The notes below the pieces were generated by a model. It had not been told where the DNA came from and ran no database searches. It saw nothing but the letters and a program-made list of their open reading frames with translations. A stretch of 64,000 nt of DNA. It comes from UBA6927 sp022447855. GTDB lineage: Bacteria > Chloroflexota > Dehalococcoidia > Lucifugimonadales > UBA6927. Positions 25,452 to 34,994 of this stretch are shown here, piece after piece. The DNA lies in contig JAKUTX010000007.1 in the NCBI GenBank assembly GCA_022447855.1, forward strand, positions 1 to 64,000. Direction: 5' to 3'. Position 1 is the first letter of the stretch. The number at the start of each line of letters is the position of its first letter. The translations under genes were made by a program, and so were the position numbers.

Positions 25452-27479
25452 ATGTCTAACGACAATGAGATCGTTGTTGCTCGACTGAGTGGTGGAGCAA
25501 ACATAGTTTTGAGAATAGGCCCTGATGATCAGCGTATGGTTAAAGTGCTTCTTCGAAGAAATAAGCATGCTAAATTACCTGCAAGTCGTATCTTGTTTAA
25601 AACAGGCCTTTTCATAGATGACTTTTCTGGAATTTTAAAATTTCGGGACGAAATATCTAAAATTGTTTCTGGAATTGATATTAAATCTCTTTGGCAAAAT
25701 GTAAAACATAGTAAAGAATCATTCTCAATTCAAAAACTTTCTTCAATTTATTGGGATAATGAACTGAGTCCCCAAAAATGTACGGCTTTAACTATGGTTA
25801 TTGAGAGTAAAGAATCAATATATTTTGAAGTTTTAGACAATAGGTATGTTCCACGCGAAGACGCTAAAGTAATCCAACTTGAACAAAGGATTAGAAATGA
25901 AGAAAAACTTGCTTCAGAAGAATTGGAATTTTCAGAAATTTTAAGAGGTATTAGACAGTTTTCTCAGTTGACTGACTATCAAAAAAGACTCCTAGGTTAC
26001 TTAAGAGATTTCGTAATTGGGGGAAATATTGATTTGAATGGATCTAAAGCGAGAGATTTTTTACAGAAATATAAATTTTCAGGAGAATTACGCCGTACTG
26101 CCTTTGAGTTATTGCTTAAAATTGGCGAATTAAAATTAGATGATCCAATTGAATTAGAACGTGAGAACATTCGAGTCGAATTTTCTACTGATGTGATGGA
26201 TGAAGTTAAATCATTAAATCGAAATTCTGCCCAAGATTCTTTACGAAGAGTAGATTTAAGGTCTTTAGATCTTTTTACAATTGATAATTCCCATACAATA
26301 GATCGCGATGACGCATTGTCTGTGAAAGTTCTTTCACATGACCAAAATGGGCATCCAAATCAGGTTCAAATTGGGATACATATAGCAGATGCGTCTGATT
26401 TAATCTCTTCTGGAGGATTTATAGATTTAGAGGCAGAGAAAAGAATGTCAACAATATATTTTCCTGAGAATACAGTTTGGATGGTACCAAAATTTCTCAT
26501 AGAAACTTGCGCTGGACTTAATCCAGGGGTGGATAGATTTGCTCTCACAGTTTTGGTTGATTTTTCAATAGAAGGTGAAGTTTTGAACTGGGAAATTGTT
26601 CCAAGTGTTATTAATTCCAAGATTGCTATGTCGTACGAGGAAGCAGATACAGTCTTAGATAATGATAGATGGAAATGGAACAAGCAAATTCACATCATTA
26701 ATTTAATAGCAAAAAAATTAAAGGCCAAAAGGATTAAGAGTGGAGCATTGGACTTGTTACGGCGAGAGATGGAAATCAAAATCGACGTAACGGAACATAT
26801 TGATATAACAATTGCTAAGTCATTGATATCCAGAGACTCTGTAGCGGAATTCATGATTTTATATAATCATTTATTGGCAAAATATTGTCATAATTTTAAT
26901 ATACCGGCAATTTATAGGTCTCAAGAATCACCTACAAACTTTGATCCATTTCATGGTTATGAAGACGGGCCTTTCAAGAATCATTTAGTATTTAAACAAT
27001 TGCAACCGGTCTTGGGTGCCAATGATCTTTCAAATCATTGGGGATTGGGGTTACAAGGCTATATCCAATCTACATCACCCTTAAGGCGTTATACGGATAT
27101 GATAATGCAGAGACAGATTTCAAACCATTTGCAATTTTCTACACCTATTTATTCATTAGACGATTTAAGCTTGATTTTCATGAAATCAGTTGATCAACTC
27201 AAATTAATTTCTAGATTAGAGGCAGAAAGAGCTAAATTTTGGTTCTCAAAATTTCTTATTCAACGTAGTGAATTGGGGGAAAAGTATTTCCGAGCGGTGG
27301 TTTTGGAAAAACGTCATGAGCGTAATGCATTATTAGAGCTTGATGAGTATCCTTTCAAAATTCGAATGAAACTCAGTGACTCAATTTTACCTGGAGATAA
27401 GGTTTTACTAGAATTTCAAGAGGTAGATTGGATTGTCAGACAGCCAAAATTTAAATTTTGTGACAAAATAAATCAATGA
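25452..27479 (+). CDS. RNase II/RNase R family 3'-5' exoribonuclease
   Basis: Degrades RNA processively from the 3' end. The 675-residue protein carries an RNB catalytic domain from about residue 270 with the aspartate cluster TIDNSHTIDRDDAL and the family signature TSPLRRYTDMIMQRQI near 530-545, then a short S1/OB-like C-terminal region. The N-terminal region lacks clear cold-shock domains, so it resembles the cyanobacterial and chloroplast RNB proteins more than E. coli RNase R. The Shine-Dalgarno is weak. The 3' end points at the tRNA gene on the other strand. Confidence 0.9.
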   Translation: MSNDNEIVVARLSGGANIVLRIGPDDQRMVKVLLRRNKHAKLPASRILFKTGLFIDDFSGILKFRDEISKIVSGIDIKSLWQNVKHSKESFSIQKLSSIYWDNELSPQKCTALTMVIESKESIYFEVLDNRYVPREDAKVIQLEQRIRNEEKLASEELEFSEILRGIRQFSQLTDYQKRLLGYLRDFVIGGNIDLNGSKARDFLQKYKFSGELRRTAFELLLKIGELKLDDPIELERENIRVEFSTDVMDEVKSLNRNSAQDSLRRVDLRSLDLFTIDNSHTIDRDDALSVKVLSHDQNGHPNQVQIGIHIADASDLISSGGFIDLEAEKRMSTIYFPENTVWMVPKFLIETCAGLNPGVDRFALTVLVDFSIEGEVLNWEIVPSVINSKIAMSYEEADTVLDNDRWKWNKQIHIINLIAKKLKAKRIKSGALDLLRREMEIKIDVTEHIDITIAKSLISRDSVAEFMILYNHLLAKYCHNFNIPAIYRSQESPTNFDPFHGYEDGPFKNHLVFKQLQPVLGANDLSNHWGLGLQGYIQSTSPLRRYTDMIMQRQISNHLQFSTPIYSLDDLSLIFMKSVDQLKLISRLEAERAKFWFSKFLIQRSELGEKYFRAVVLEKRHERNALLELDEYPFKIRMKLSDSILPGDKVLLEFQEVDWIVRQPKFKFCDKINQ

Positions 27480-27498
27480 GTTCTATTGATTTGTTTGA

Positions 27499-27573
27499 TG
27501 GTCGGGGTGGCCGGGATTGAACCGGCGACCTCCTGTTCCCAAAACAGGCGCGCTCCCGCTGCGCCACACCCCG
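27499..27573 (-). tRNA. tRNA-Pro (anticodon UGG)
   Basis: On the minus strand the cloverleaf folds fully: a 7-bp acceptor stem CGGGGTG/CACCCCG with discriminator A, a 4-bp D stem GCGC/GCGC with a compact loop, an anticodon stem CCTGT/ACAGG with loop TTTGGGA (anticodon TGG), variable AGGTC, and T stem GCCGG/CCGGC with loop TTCAATC. The CCA end is encoded (27499-27501). Confidence 0.95.
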
Positions 27574-27581
27574 ATTGCTTA

Positions 27582-27610
27582 ATAATATAGCCGTATTGAA
27601 AATCATGCAA
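27582..27610 (-). promoter_or_regulatory. Promoter for tRNA-Pro
   Basis: On the minus strand TTGCAT (27605-27610) and TATTAT (27582-27587) are 17 bases apart, and the -10 ends 8 bases before the mature tRNA 5' end. Confidence 0.5.
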
Positions 27611-27664
27611 GAGTATTCAAGAGGTACTTAATTATTATCATCTTGCTCTTTATTTACTTATTTG

Positions 27665-27693
27665 TTGACGTTGATCGATTAGCAGAATAAAAT
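27665..27693 (+). promoter_or_regulatory. Promoter for the NHL-repeat gene
   Basis: TTGACG (27665-27670) and TAAAAT (27688-27693) are 17 bases apart, about 35 bases before the start codon, with GAGGAGA between. Confidence 0.55.
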
Positions 27694-27727
27694 CCTGTCA
27701 TTCATCCTAAAATGAGGAGAGACTACT

Positions 27728-28573
27728 ATGGAAGTACTTGGATCGGGAGATTATAGATATCAACGCGTAGAATCTTGGCCTAATTTACCCAGAAATTGGC
27801 AATTTGGATTGGCATCTGATGGTGCAGTTAATTCAAAGGATGAAATATATATTTTCAGTCGAGGGATTCATCCAATAACAATATGGGATATCGAGGGGAA
27901 CTTCATTTCTAGTTGGGGTGAGGGAGAATTTGGATCTCCTCATGGGATTTTTATCGACCCGGATGATAATGTTTGGCTTGTAGATTCAAATTATCATTTG
28001 GTTACTCAACATAAACCTGACGGTGAAATTTTGAATACATGGGGCCGGAAATTGCAACCCTCAGCGAGTTATTTGGGGAAACCATTTAATATGCCTTCTG
28101 GATTGGCATTTGCTCCAAATGGTGAAATATTTGTGTCAGATGGTTATGGTGGACATAGAGTTCACAAGTTCAACTCTAAAGGTGAACTAATGCATTCTTG
28201 GGGTAAACAAGGGTCTGGACCAGGTGAATTTGCACTTTTACATAATATTTGGGTTGATAAGAATAGTCGAGTTTATATCTGTGATAGAGAAAATGACCGC
28301 ATACAAATTTTTTCAGAGAATGGTGATTTTATTGAAGAATGGACCGACTTGCAGAAACCCGGTGACATTTGGATTCATAATGATGATGTTTATGTTGTAG
28401 AGCAAGGATCTAAAGGTACATGTGGGGTGAGTATTTGGTCTTTAGAAGGAGAGTTAATTACTCGATGGAGGGGTATTGATGCAGGTCATGGGATTTGTGT
28501 TGATTCACATGGGAATATTTATGTCACCGAGATTGGCGATGCAGATAAAGTAAGCAAATTTGAGAGGATTTAG
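27728..28573 (+). CDS. NHL-repeat beta-propeller protein (peptidyl-amidating lyase-like)
   Basis: A 281-residue propeller with several NHL blades, each ending in a turn such as SPHGIFIDPDDNVWLVDS, MPSGLAFAPNGEIFVSD, LHNIWVDKNSRVYICDR and GHGICVDSHGNIYVTE. The pattern of histidines and aspartates resembles the peptidyl-alpha-hydroxyglycine alpha-amidating lyase group, where His residues bind zinc. No signal peptide is present, so it is probably cytoplasmic. GAGGAGA precedes the ATG. A true amidating function is unlikely in this context and the activity is unknown. Confidence 0.7.
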   Translation: MEVLGSGDYRYQRVESWPNLPRNWQFGLASDGAVNSKDEIYIFSRGIHPITIWDIEGNFISSWGEGEFGSPHGIFIDPDDNVWLVDSNYHLVTQHKPDGEILNTWGRKLQPSASYLGKPFNMPSGLAFAPNGEIFVSDGYGGHRVHKFNSKGELMHSWGKQGSGPGEFALLHNIWVDKNSRVYICDRENDRIQIFSENGDFIEEWTDLQKPGDIWIHNDDVYVVEQGSKGTCGVSIWSLEGELITRWRGIDAGHGICVDSHGNIYVTEIGDADKVSKFERI

Positions 28574-28658
28574 TTATTTTTTTGATCAATGATTGAATCT
28601 AATTATATACTGTGTAAAAATCCCAAACAGTCCAAATCTTTTTCAAAGCGTGTAGTAG

Positions 28659-29900
28659 TTGAGTGTTCCAAGGCTTGTATCGTCATTTTCTAATCGTAAT
28701 TATAGATTGTTGTGGTGTGCAAATTGGATAGAATATTCGACAAGGAATATGCAAATTGTTTTACTTGCATGGTTTGTACTAGATTTGACAGATTCTCCCT
28801 TTTTAGTAGCATTAGTCGCTTTTTTTGGTATGGCACCAAGTTTCTTGTTAGGAATGATAGGAGGGTGGTTAGCAGACCGAGTAAATAAGCGTAAGCTGAT
28901 GATTTTCTCAGGTTTTTTGGGATTATGTATTGCTTTGATGATGTTAGTTGCAATATCATTTTTTGCAGTCCATTTTTGGTATGGATATATTGTGATCTTT
29001 GCAGTCGGATTTGCTACTGCGATTACTAATCCCTCTCGCAGATCTCTTTATATTGAACTTCTAGGTCCAAAAGGTGTAACAAATGGGGCCGCTTTGGATG
29101 GAGTGGGGATGCAATCAAGCAAAATGCTTGGTCCAATAGTTGCTGGTGGATTAATTGCATTTTTTGGAATTCAAGGTGGCTATTTGGTTGTTTCATTTTT
29201 GTACTTTATTGGCCTGATTTTGATATATAGGATCAGATTTCCTGATCATCAAAATCTCTTTGTATCTAATGATAGGTATCAAATTTTGAACAATATTAAA
29301 GAAGGTTTAGTTTATGCACTGTCGAACAAGGTCATTTTTAGTACACTTTTAATAACAATAGTAATGAACATGTTATATTTCCCGTTTCAGCCAATGGTGC
29401 CAGTAATTGCAAGAGACGTCCTGCAAGTTGGACCATTGTTGATGGGAATCCTTTTTGCATCTGAAGGTTTTGGAGCTGTGTTAGGTTCACTTTTGATTGC
29501 AAGTAGAAGCTCAATTATTTTCCAAGGTAGATATTATATTTTGGGTTCATTTTTTGCAGCATCGGGTCTTCTATTTTTTGGTGTTTCAAATTCATACATT
29601 CTTGCTTATTTTGCTCTTCTGATTGCGGGGATAGGTGTTTCAGGATTTGCAACTATGCAGTCAACAATTGTATTAATTACCGCACGTGAAAATGTTCGAG
29701 GTCGTGCATTGGGTGTGATTACCTTAGGGATAGGTACACAACCAATTGGAGCTTTAATAATTGGAGCTTTAGCGAGTTTTCAAGGTCCTGTTTTTGCTGT
29801 AACTATCCACTCAACTCTTGCAATTATATTAGTTAGTTTAGTAGCTGTATTATTTCGGAAGCTTTGGGGACGAATATCAGTTGATAATGTTCAAAAATGA
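28659..29900 (+). CDS. Major facilitator superfamily transporter
   Basis: A 413-residue membrane protein with about 12 hydrophobic helices, similar in layout to the EntS/macrolide-efflux branch of MFS: the loop 2-3 motif GGWLADRVNKRKLM lies at about 67-80, and a short charged loop (NPSRRSLYIEL) follows helix 4. The frame opens with TTG and has no convincing Shine-Dalgarno, so the exact start is uncertain. It converges on the RND gene, with 9 bases between stops. The substrate is unknown. Confidence 0.85.
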   Translation: MSVPRLVSSFSNRNYRLLWCANWIEYSTRNMQIVLLAWFVLDLTDSPFLVALVAFFGMAPSFLLGMIGGWLADRVNKRKLMIFSGFLGLCIALMMLVAISFFAVHFWYGYIVIFAVGFATAITNPSRRSLYIELLGPKGVTNGAALDGVGMQSSKMLGPIVAGGLIAFFGIQGGYLVVSFLYFIGLILIYRIRFPDHQNLFVSNDRYQILNNIKEGLVYALSNKVIFSTLLITIVMNMLYFPFQPMVPVIARDVLQVGPLLMGILFASEGFGAVLGSLLIASRSSIIFQGRYYILGSFFAASGLLFFGVSNSYILAYFALLIAGIGVSGFATMQSTIVLITARENVRGRALGVITLGIGTQPIGALIIGALASFQGPVFAVTIHSTLAIILVSLVAVLFRKLWGRISVDNVQK

Positions 29901-29909
29901 GTTTAAAAA

Positions 29910-32900
29910 TCAATTATCTCTTTTGAATATGTTTGGTATTGAATGGAAGAAAATTTGATAAACAATTGGAACTACTAATAAAGTCAGGAATGTTGAACTA
30001 ACCAATCCACCTATTACAACTGTTGCAAGTTCTGAACCTACTAGTCCGTTAGTTTCTGATGCTAAAGCCAAAGGTATTAAGGCAAAGATAGTTGCAAATG
30101 CTGTCATCAAAATTGGACGGACTCTTACTTTGCCTCCTTCAATGATTGCATCATAAGTACTAAAGCCTTTAGCACGTAGTTGCTCTACAAATACAATTAG
30201 CACTACAGCATTTGTTACAACTACGCCAATTAGAAGTAAAAACCCCATCATTGCAGGCAATCCTAATGGTTTCCCTGTAATGAATAGCAAGACTAAAGCT
30301 CCGACAATTGAAAGTGGTAAGTAAATCATAATAATCATTGGGCTTCTTAGTGAACCCATAGTTGCAACCATTACGAGATAGACTAAAACAATACCAACCC
30401 CCATAGCCAAGAAGATATCTTGGAATCCTTCAGCGATTTGATCAAAAATTCCTCCGGATGAAACCTTAACGCCAGTAGGGAGGTTCATAGAGTCAATAAC
30501 TGATTGAACTTCTCTTCCAACAGATTGGGTGTCGTCACTTGTAATATCTCCAATGATTAAGGCAGTTCTTTTTCCGTCAACCCGTGTAATTGTTACTGCA
30601 CTTGGTTCAATGGTCCTCTTTGCGATACTATCTAAAGTTGTTTCTCCAGCAGGTCCTGATATTGTATTACTTCCTAGTTTCTTAAGGTCTGAAATATCAT
30701 CAGGATTGCTTCTGATCATGATTGTATAATTTTTACCATCTATTTCTATTTCACTTACTTGAGTTCCAGACATTATTGATCGCATTTGGAAGGCTATGCT
30801 CATCGTACTTAGACCTATTGATGAAGCTTTTTCTTGATCTACAGTCCAAACTATTTCATCTTTCCCTTCAGACGCATTATTGCTTATGTTAGAAATACCT
30901 TCAATTTTTGACAATTTGGTTTCTAAATTTTGTGAAACTGATTGAATTTCTTGAAAATTTGGACCTGATATGTTTAGCTCTACACCACCTTGAGGTGGTC
31001 CACCTGCAATTTCTGTTACCTTGATAATTGCGTCATCAATTCCAGACAACCTTTCCTGAATAGTTTCGGCAAGTTTTTCAGGAGGGTCTTCATATAGATT
31101 GACAAAAATCAATCCTGAGTTTGTTGAGTCAGAAGAGCCTGACCAAAAATCGGCAGATCCGATAGTGGTTGAATAATTTTCGACAATTTTGGATTCGTAG
31201 TACTCATCAATCACCTTTTCAATTTCTAAAATAGTCTGATTTGTACGATTGATAGATGTTCCCGGAGGCATTGATGCACTTATAGATATTGCCTCTGGAT
31301 TTCCGCTTGAGAAGAAGGTAACTGGTATTTGAAATAATAAACCTAAACTAGATAGAGTAATTAGAATTGCTAAAGATAGTGAAATTAATTTATGAGACAA
31401 AGACCATTTAAGCATTGATCCATAGATTTTTTGCAGTGTTGATGGTTTTTTTAAATCAGATTCAGTTAAATCACCTGGGCGAATAATAAAAGATCCCAAA
31501 ACTGGAATTGCAGTAATTGAAACAATTCCTGATGCGATTAGTGCGAGGCTTACTGCAAGTGCGAATGGACTAAAAAATTCTCCTACCAATCCTTCGATGA
31601 ATGCTAATGGTACAAAAACAACTACAGTTGCTAATGTAGACGCAACAATTGGGGGTAACACTTCTCGAGTTGCAGTCATAGCAGCTTTTATTCTATCCTC
31701 GCCCATTTGAATATGACGATAGATATTTTCTATGACTACAATACTATCATCTACAACTCTGCCTACAGAAATTGCTAGTCCTGCTAGGGACATTAAATTT
31801 AAAGCTACGTCTGTCAGATAATACATTAGCATTATTGCAGTTAATATACTTAATGGTATGGAGGCAATGATTACTAAAGTTGGGCGGATTCCCATGCTTA
31901 AACCTTTTAAAATGTTAGGTTTGAAATTTACTAGGAAAATGAAAACTATCATTATCGCAAAAAGGAATCCATAAAATCCTTCTTTTATAAGGGTATTTAG
32001 TGATTCTTTGATTTCTGGTCCGTCATTAGTTATTTCTACAATTGATATTCCCATAGGAAGATTAATGTCTGAAAGGGTTCCTTGAATACTTTCAGTTACG
32101 TCTACCGTATTGGCTGTTGGATCCTTAATAATTGATAGTTTAAGGCTAGTTTCTCCATTCGTGCGAGAAATGCTATTGGAAGGTTTTTCGGCAATTAAAA
32201 CTTCTCCTATATCCGAAACACAAATGGGTAACGGTGCTGTAATATCTTTAGAATTTGCGTCATAGAATTCTTTTATTTGTGTGTAGCATCGTGGGATATT
32301 TGGAGGGAGATCATTTAATGATTCTGATAATGGGACTGCTGGCAGTTGGTTAGAAGGGAAAGAATTTCCAGAATTATTGCTTTCAGAGTTAAAATTTGGT
32401 CGGCTTGTACCAATAATTAGATTTCTAATTGAATCTAATGAATTTATGCGACTACGTACTTTTACTGTCTTGTTTGTGACTCCATCATCAATGCTACCTG
32501 ATGGTAAATCCATATTGTTTTGGGCAATAGAATATTGCAATTGTTGAGATGTGATCCCGTATTTTTTCATGGAATCACGATTTAAGATTATTTGAACTTC
32601 TTGATCATTACCACCGATTAAATTTACTGAGCTAACACCAGAAACCTTCGAGATTTGTGGTGTAATATTTTCTTCTATATATAATTGTAAAGCACTTAAA
32701 AGTGTTAGGCTTTGTTGGTTATTTGCAGGTATGTCATATGTATTCCAAAACTCATTATTTGCGGTAATTGATAGTTCCATTGTAGGGAATGCGTCTGAAT
32801 TGATGCGTTGTACGAATGGGCCTTGAACGCCAGTAGGCACATTAAGGTCAGCAATAGAACTGTTTAGCTCTGTTTCCGCTTTAGATAGATCTTTTTTGAA

Positions 32901-33191
32901 ATCAAATGTAACAGTGATATTGGATGAAGTATTAGTAGATGTCGAACGGATTTCTTTAATTCCGGATATTCCAGATATGGAATTTTCAATTGGTTCAGTA
33001 ATTTCTCTTGTGATTGCTTCAGGATTAGAGTTTGGATAAATAGTGACAATAAAAAGATTTGGGAATTCAATTTGAGGGAATAATTCTCTTTGCATGTTAA
33101 TGTAAGAATTAATAGATATTATTGTTAACATGATGATTGCTAGAATAGTAACTGGCCGACTACGCATAGCTATCTGGGTTATGAAATGCAC
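29910..33191 (-). CDS. RND-family efflux transporter (AcrB/SwrC-like)
   Basis: A proton-driven exporter of 1093 residues with two sets of six membrane helices and two large loops after helices 1 and 7 (about 40-400 and 640-930). The proton-relay aspartate pair is present in GRVVDDSIVVIEN near residue 480. The start is GTG with GGAGG 7 bases upstream. No membrane fusion protein or outer-membrane factor gene is adjacent, unlike Gram-negative tripartite pumps, so it may act alone, like SwrC. It follows fabI after 128 bases. Confidence 0.9.
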   Translation of the reverse strand: MHFITQIAMRSRPVTILAIIMLTIISINSYINMQRELFPQIEFPNLFIVTIYPNSNPEAITREITEPIENSISGISGIKEIRSTSTNTSSNITVTFDFKKDLSKAETELNSSIADLNVPTGVQGPFVQRINSDAFPTMELSITANNEFWNTYDIPANNQQSLTLLSALQLYIEENITPQISKVSGVSSVNLIGGNDQEVQIILNRDSMKKYGITSQQLQYSIAQNNMDLPSGSIDDGVTNKTVKVRSRINSLDSIRNLIIGTSRPNFNSESNNSGNSFPSNQLPAVPLSESLNDLPPNIPRCYTQIKEFYDANSKDITAPLPICVSDIGEVLIAEKPSNSISRTNGETSLKLSIIKDPTANTVDVTESIQGTLSDINLPMGISIVEITNDGPEIKESLNTLIKEGFYGFLFAIMIVFIFLVNFKPNILKGLSMGIRPTLVIIASIPLSILTAIMLMYYLTDVALNLMSLAGLAISVGRVVDDSIVVIENIYRHIQMGEDRIKAAMTATREVLPPIVASTLATVVVFVPLAFIEGLVGEFFSPFALAVSLALIASGIVSITAIPVLGSFIIRPGDLTESDLKKPSTLQKIYGSMLKWSLSHKLISLSLAILITLSSLGLLFQIPVTFFSSGNPEAISISASMPPGTSINRTNQTILEIEKVIDEYYESKIVENYSTTIGSADFWSGSSDSTNSGLIFVNLYEDPPEKLAETIQERLSGIDDAIIKVTEIAGGPPQGGVELNISGPNFQEIQSVSQNLETKLSKIEGISNISNNASEGKDEIVWTVDQEKASSIGLSTMSIAFQMRSIMSGTQVSEIEIDGKNYTIMIRSNPDDISDLKKLGSNTISGPAGETTLDSIAKRTIEPSAVTITRVDGKRTALIIGDITSDDTQSVGREVQSVIDSMNLPTGVKVSSGGIFDQIAEGFQDIFLAMGVGIVLVYLVMVATMGSLRSPMIIMIYLPLSIVGALVLLFITGKPLGLPAMMGFLLLIGVVVTNAVVLIVFVEQLRAKGFSTYDAIIEGGKVRVRPILMTAFATIFALIPLALASETNGLVGSELATVVIGGLVSSTFLTLLVVPIVYQIFFHSIPNIFKRDN

Positions 33192-33319
33192 CGGAATTCC
33201 TCCAAAAGGATAATTTGTATGCTCAAATTTTGATTGATAAGGAGTTGTTCGTTATTAAACTAATATTATAATTAAGAGCATTTAATTCGAAGAGAGACAT
33301 TTATATATTTTTTGAATGA

Positions 33320-34096
33320 TTATATTCCCATTATATTGTATCCAGTGTCGACATGTAATATTTCACCCGTGATTCCACTGGAAAGATCGCTACATAAGAA
33401 TAAAGCTGCTTTTGAAACTTCTTCTGGTGTAATATTTCTTCTCATGGGAGCTCGTTCAGCATGTGCTGTTTTCATTACTCTATAATGGCTGATTACTCGT
33501 GATGAAAGAGTGTCTAACGGACCAGCGGACACTGCATTAACTCTAATATTGTCAGGGCCAAGATCTGACGCTAGTTGTCGCACAATGTTTTCGAGGGCTG
33601 CTTTAGCAGTACCCATCACATTGTAACCTGGGAATACTTGGTTAGATGCATTAAAAGTAAGAGTAATTATATTTCCCCCATCACTCATGATTCTTGATCC
33701 GTGTTTAGCTATGGAGATTAATGAATATGCAGAAATATCTAGGGCAGTCGTGAATCCTTCACGAGGGGTATCAACAAATCTTCCTCCAAGGTCTTCTCTG
33801 TTAGCGAAAGCAATACTGTGAACAATAGTGTCCAATTTGCCTAGGGATTTTTCTGCATTTTTGAAGGTTGTTTTAACGTTTTCTTCATCACTAACATCGC
33901 ATTCAATTAAAGTGGTATCATCATCCCATTTTTCGACTAATTCAGAAACTCGTTCCTTTACTCGTTCATTTTGATATGCTATAGCAAGTTTCATTCCAGC
34001 TTGGTGAAGTATTTCAGCGATTCCCCATGCGATACTTCTATGATTTGCAACCCCGAATATTATTCCCGATTTTCCAGACAGATTAATTGGATACAT
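33320..34096 (-). CDS. fabI: Enoyl-ACP reductase (NADH), FabI
   Basis: Reduces enoyl-ACP in the last step of fatty acid elongation. The 258-residue SDR-fold protein has the cofactor motif GVANHRSIAWGIA at about 15-27 and the catalytic Tyr and Lys in YNVMGTAKAAL (Y-x6-K). The upstream tyrosine of the usual TYLG motif is phenylalanine here (LTFNAS). GGAGAA lies 7 bases before the ATG. Its start overlaps the DUF4392 gene by 14 bases, tying lipid synthesis to the mutS/D-glutamate cyclase unit. Confidence 0.93.
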   Translation of the reverse strand: MYPINLSGKSGIIFGVANHRSIAWGIAEILHQAGMKLAIAYQNERVKERVSELVEKWDDDTTLIECDVSDEENVKTTFKNAEKSLGKLDTIVHSIAFANREDLGGRFVDTPREGFTTALDISAYSLISIAKHGSRIMSDGGNIITLTFNASNQVFPGYNVMGTAKAALENIVRQLASDLGPDNIRVNAVSAGPLDTLSSRVISHYRVMKTAHAERAPMRRNITPEEVSKAALFLCSDLSSGITGEILHVDTGYNIMGI

Positions 34097-34964
34097 TATT
34101 TTTCTCCACTAGAATTTTTTTCTCTACATAGTTGTTTAGTTTTATAAGGACTTTATTATGTTCATTTATGTTCAAACCGTCTACGGTATATTCATTTAAA
34201 GTGCTTACTCCATCTACGGCTCCGTATTTTACACATTTTTCCAATAAGTTTTGTTCTGACTTAGGATTGGGCAACAAATTTTTTCCGTACAAAATTGATA
34301 ATGCTGCGACGAGTCCATAACCTCCCCAATTTGAAACAGTACTTACTATTAAATTAGTTGTTTTAGTTATGCAAGGTTCATTTATAGGAAAAGGTAATGG
34401 AAGACTTGGAATCAAATTTGACAAATTGCCCATTCCAATTTCATTCCCTCCGTCACCTATTCCGATTGAGTTGTTATGTAGTTCAAATAAGTGATCAATT
34501 CGAGCATTAAAATCTGTCATGTCAATGCCCCGCATGTTTCTATAGTCATTATGTTTTGTTTGCCCACATCTCTCAATAGATATTAATAGCGAGGGATTGA
34601 TATGACTTAAGATTTTCTTTGAATATTCGATACTTTCTTTTTGGTTTAAAAATGGAAAGACTTGTACTCTTTCATTGTTTTTAACAAGAAATTTGATTAA
34701 TCCTGATGAATATTTGTCTGTAATGTAGATTGTTTTATTCCCTATAGCATTTAATGCATTGCCAATGGCAATGGCTCCAAGAGGGCCATCTGTTTCGGGC
34801 ATTTTACCTTTGATTATGTAAAATCCAGTTGTAATGATTGTGGTTCCAGGGTTTTGTAAGATTAAATTGGCTGCCTGTTCGCAATAATTGCTAGGTAAAT
34901 ATTTTGCTAGGGTAGACATACCTCTTTTGTCGTTACTTAGAATTAGTTCTTCAATTGTAGACAC
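34083..34964 (-). CDS. DUF4392 protein, D-glutamate cyclase C-terminal-half homologue
   Basis: A 293-residue protein that I recognise as DUF4392, the domain forming the C-terminal half of vertebrate D-glutamate cyclase (DGLUCY). The Gly-rich start TIITTGFYIIKGKMPETDGP (about 43-62) and the IGIGDGGNEIGMGNL segment (about 165-179) are typical. The expected reaction is D-glutamate to 5-oxo-D-proline, though bacterial members are little tested. The start is GTG with AAGGA 7 bases upstream. It directly follows the DUF1445 gene by 30 bases, which supports a joint function. Confidence 0.75.
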   Translation of the reverse strand: MSTIEELILSNDKRGMSTLAKYLPSNYCEQAANLILQNPGTTIITTGFYIIKGKMPETDGPLGAIAIGNALNAIGNKTIYITDKYSSGLIKFLVKNNERVQVFPFLNQKESIEYSKKILSHINPSLLISIERCGQTKHNDYRNMRGIDMTDFNARIDHLFELHNNSIGIGDGGNEIGMGNLSNLIPSLPLPFPINEPCITKTTNLIVSTVSNWGGYGLVAALSILYGKNLLPNPKSEQNLLEKCVKYGAVDGVSTLNEYTVDGLNINEHNKVLIKLNNYVEKKILVEKNNVSN

Positions 34965-34994
34965 ATCGGAATCCTTAAATGATTGAAGTCAAAA

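Noticed and set aside
29910..33191. Part of a Gram-negative tripartite drug pump
   Set aside because: No membrane fusion or outer-membrane genes are adjacent, and the window also encodes a sortase, typical of single-membrane cells.
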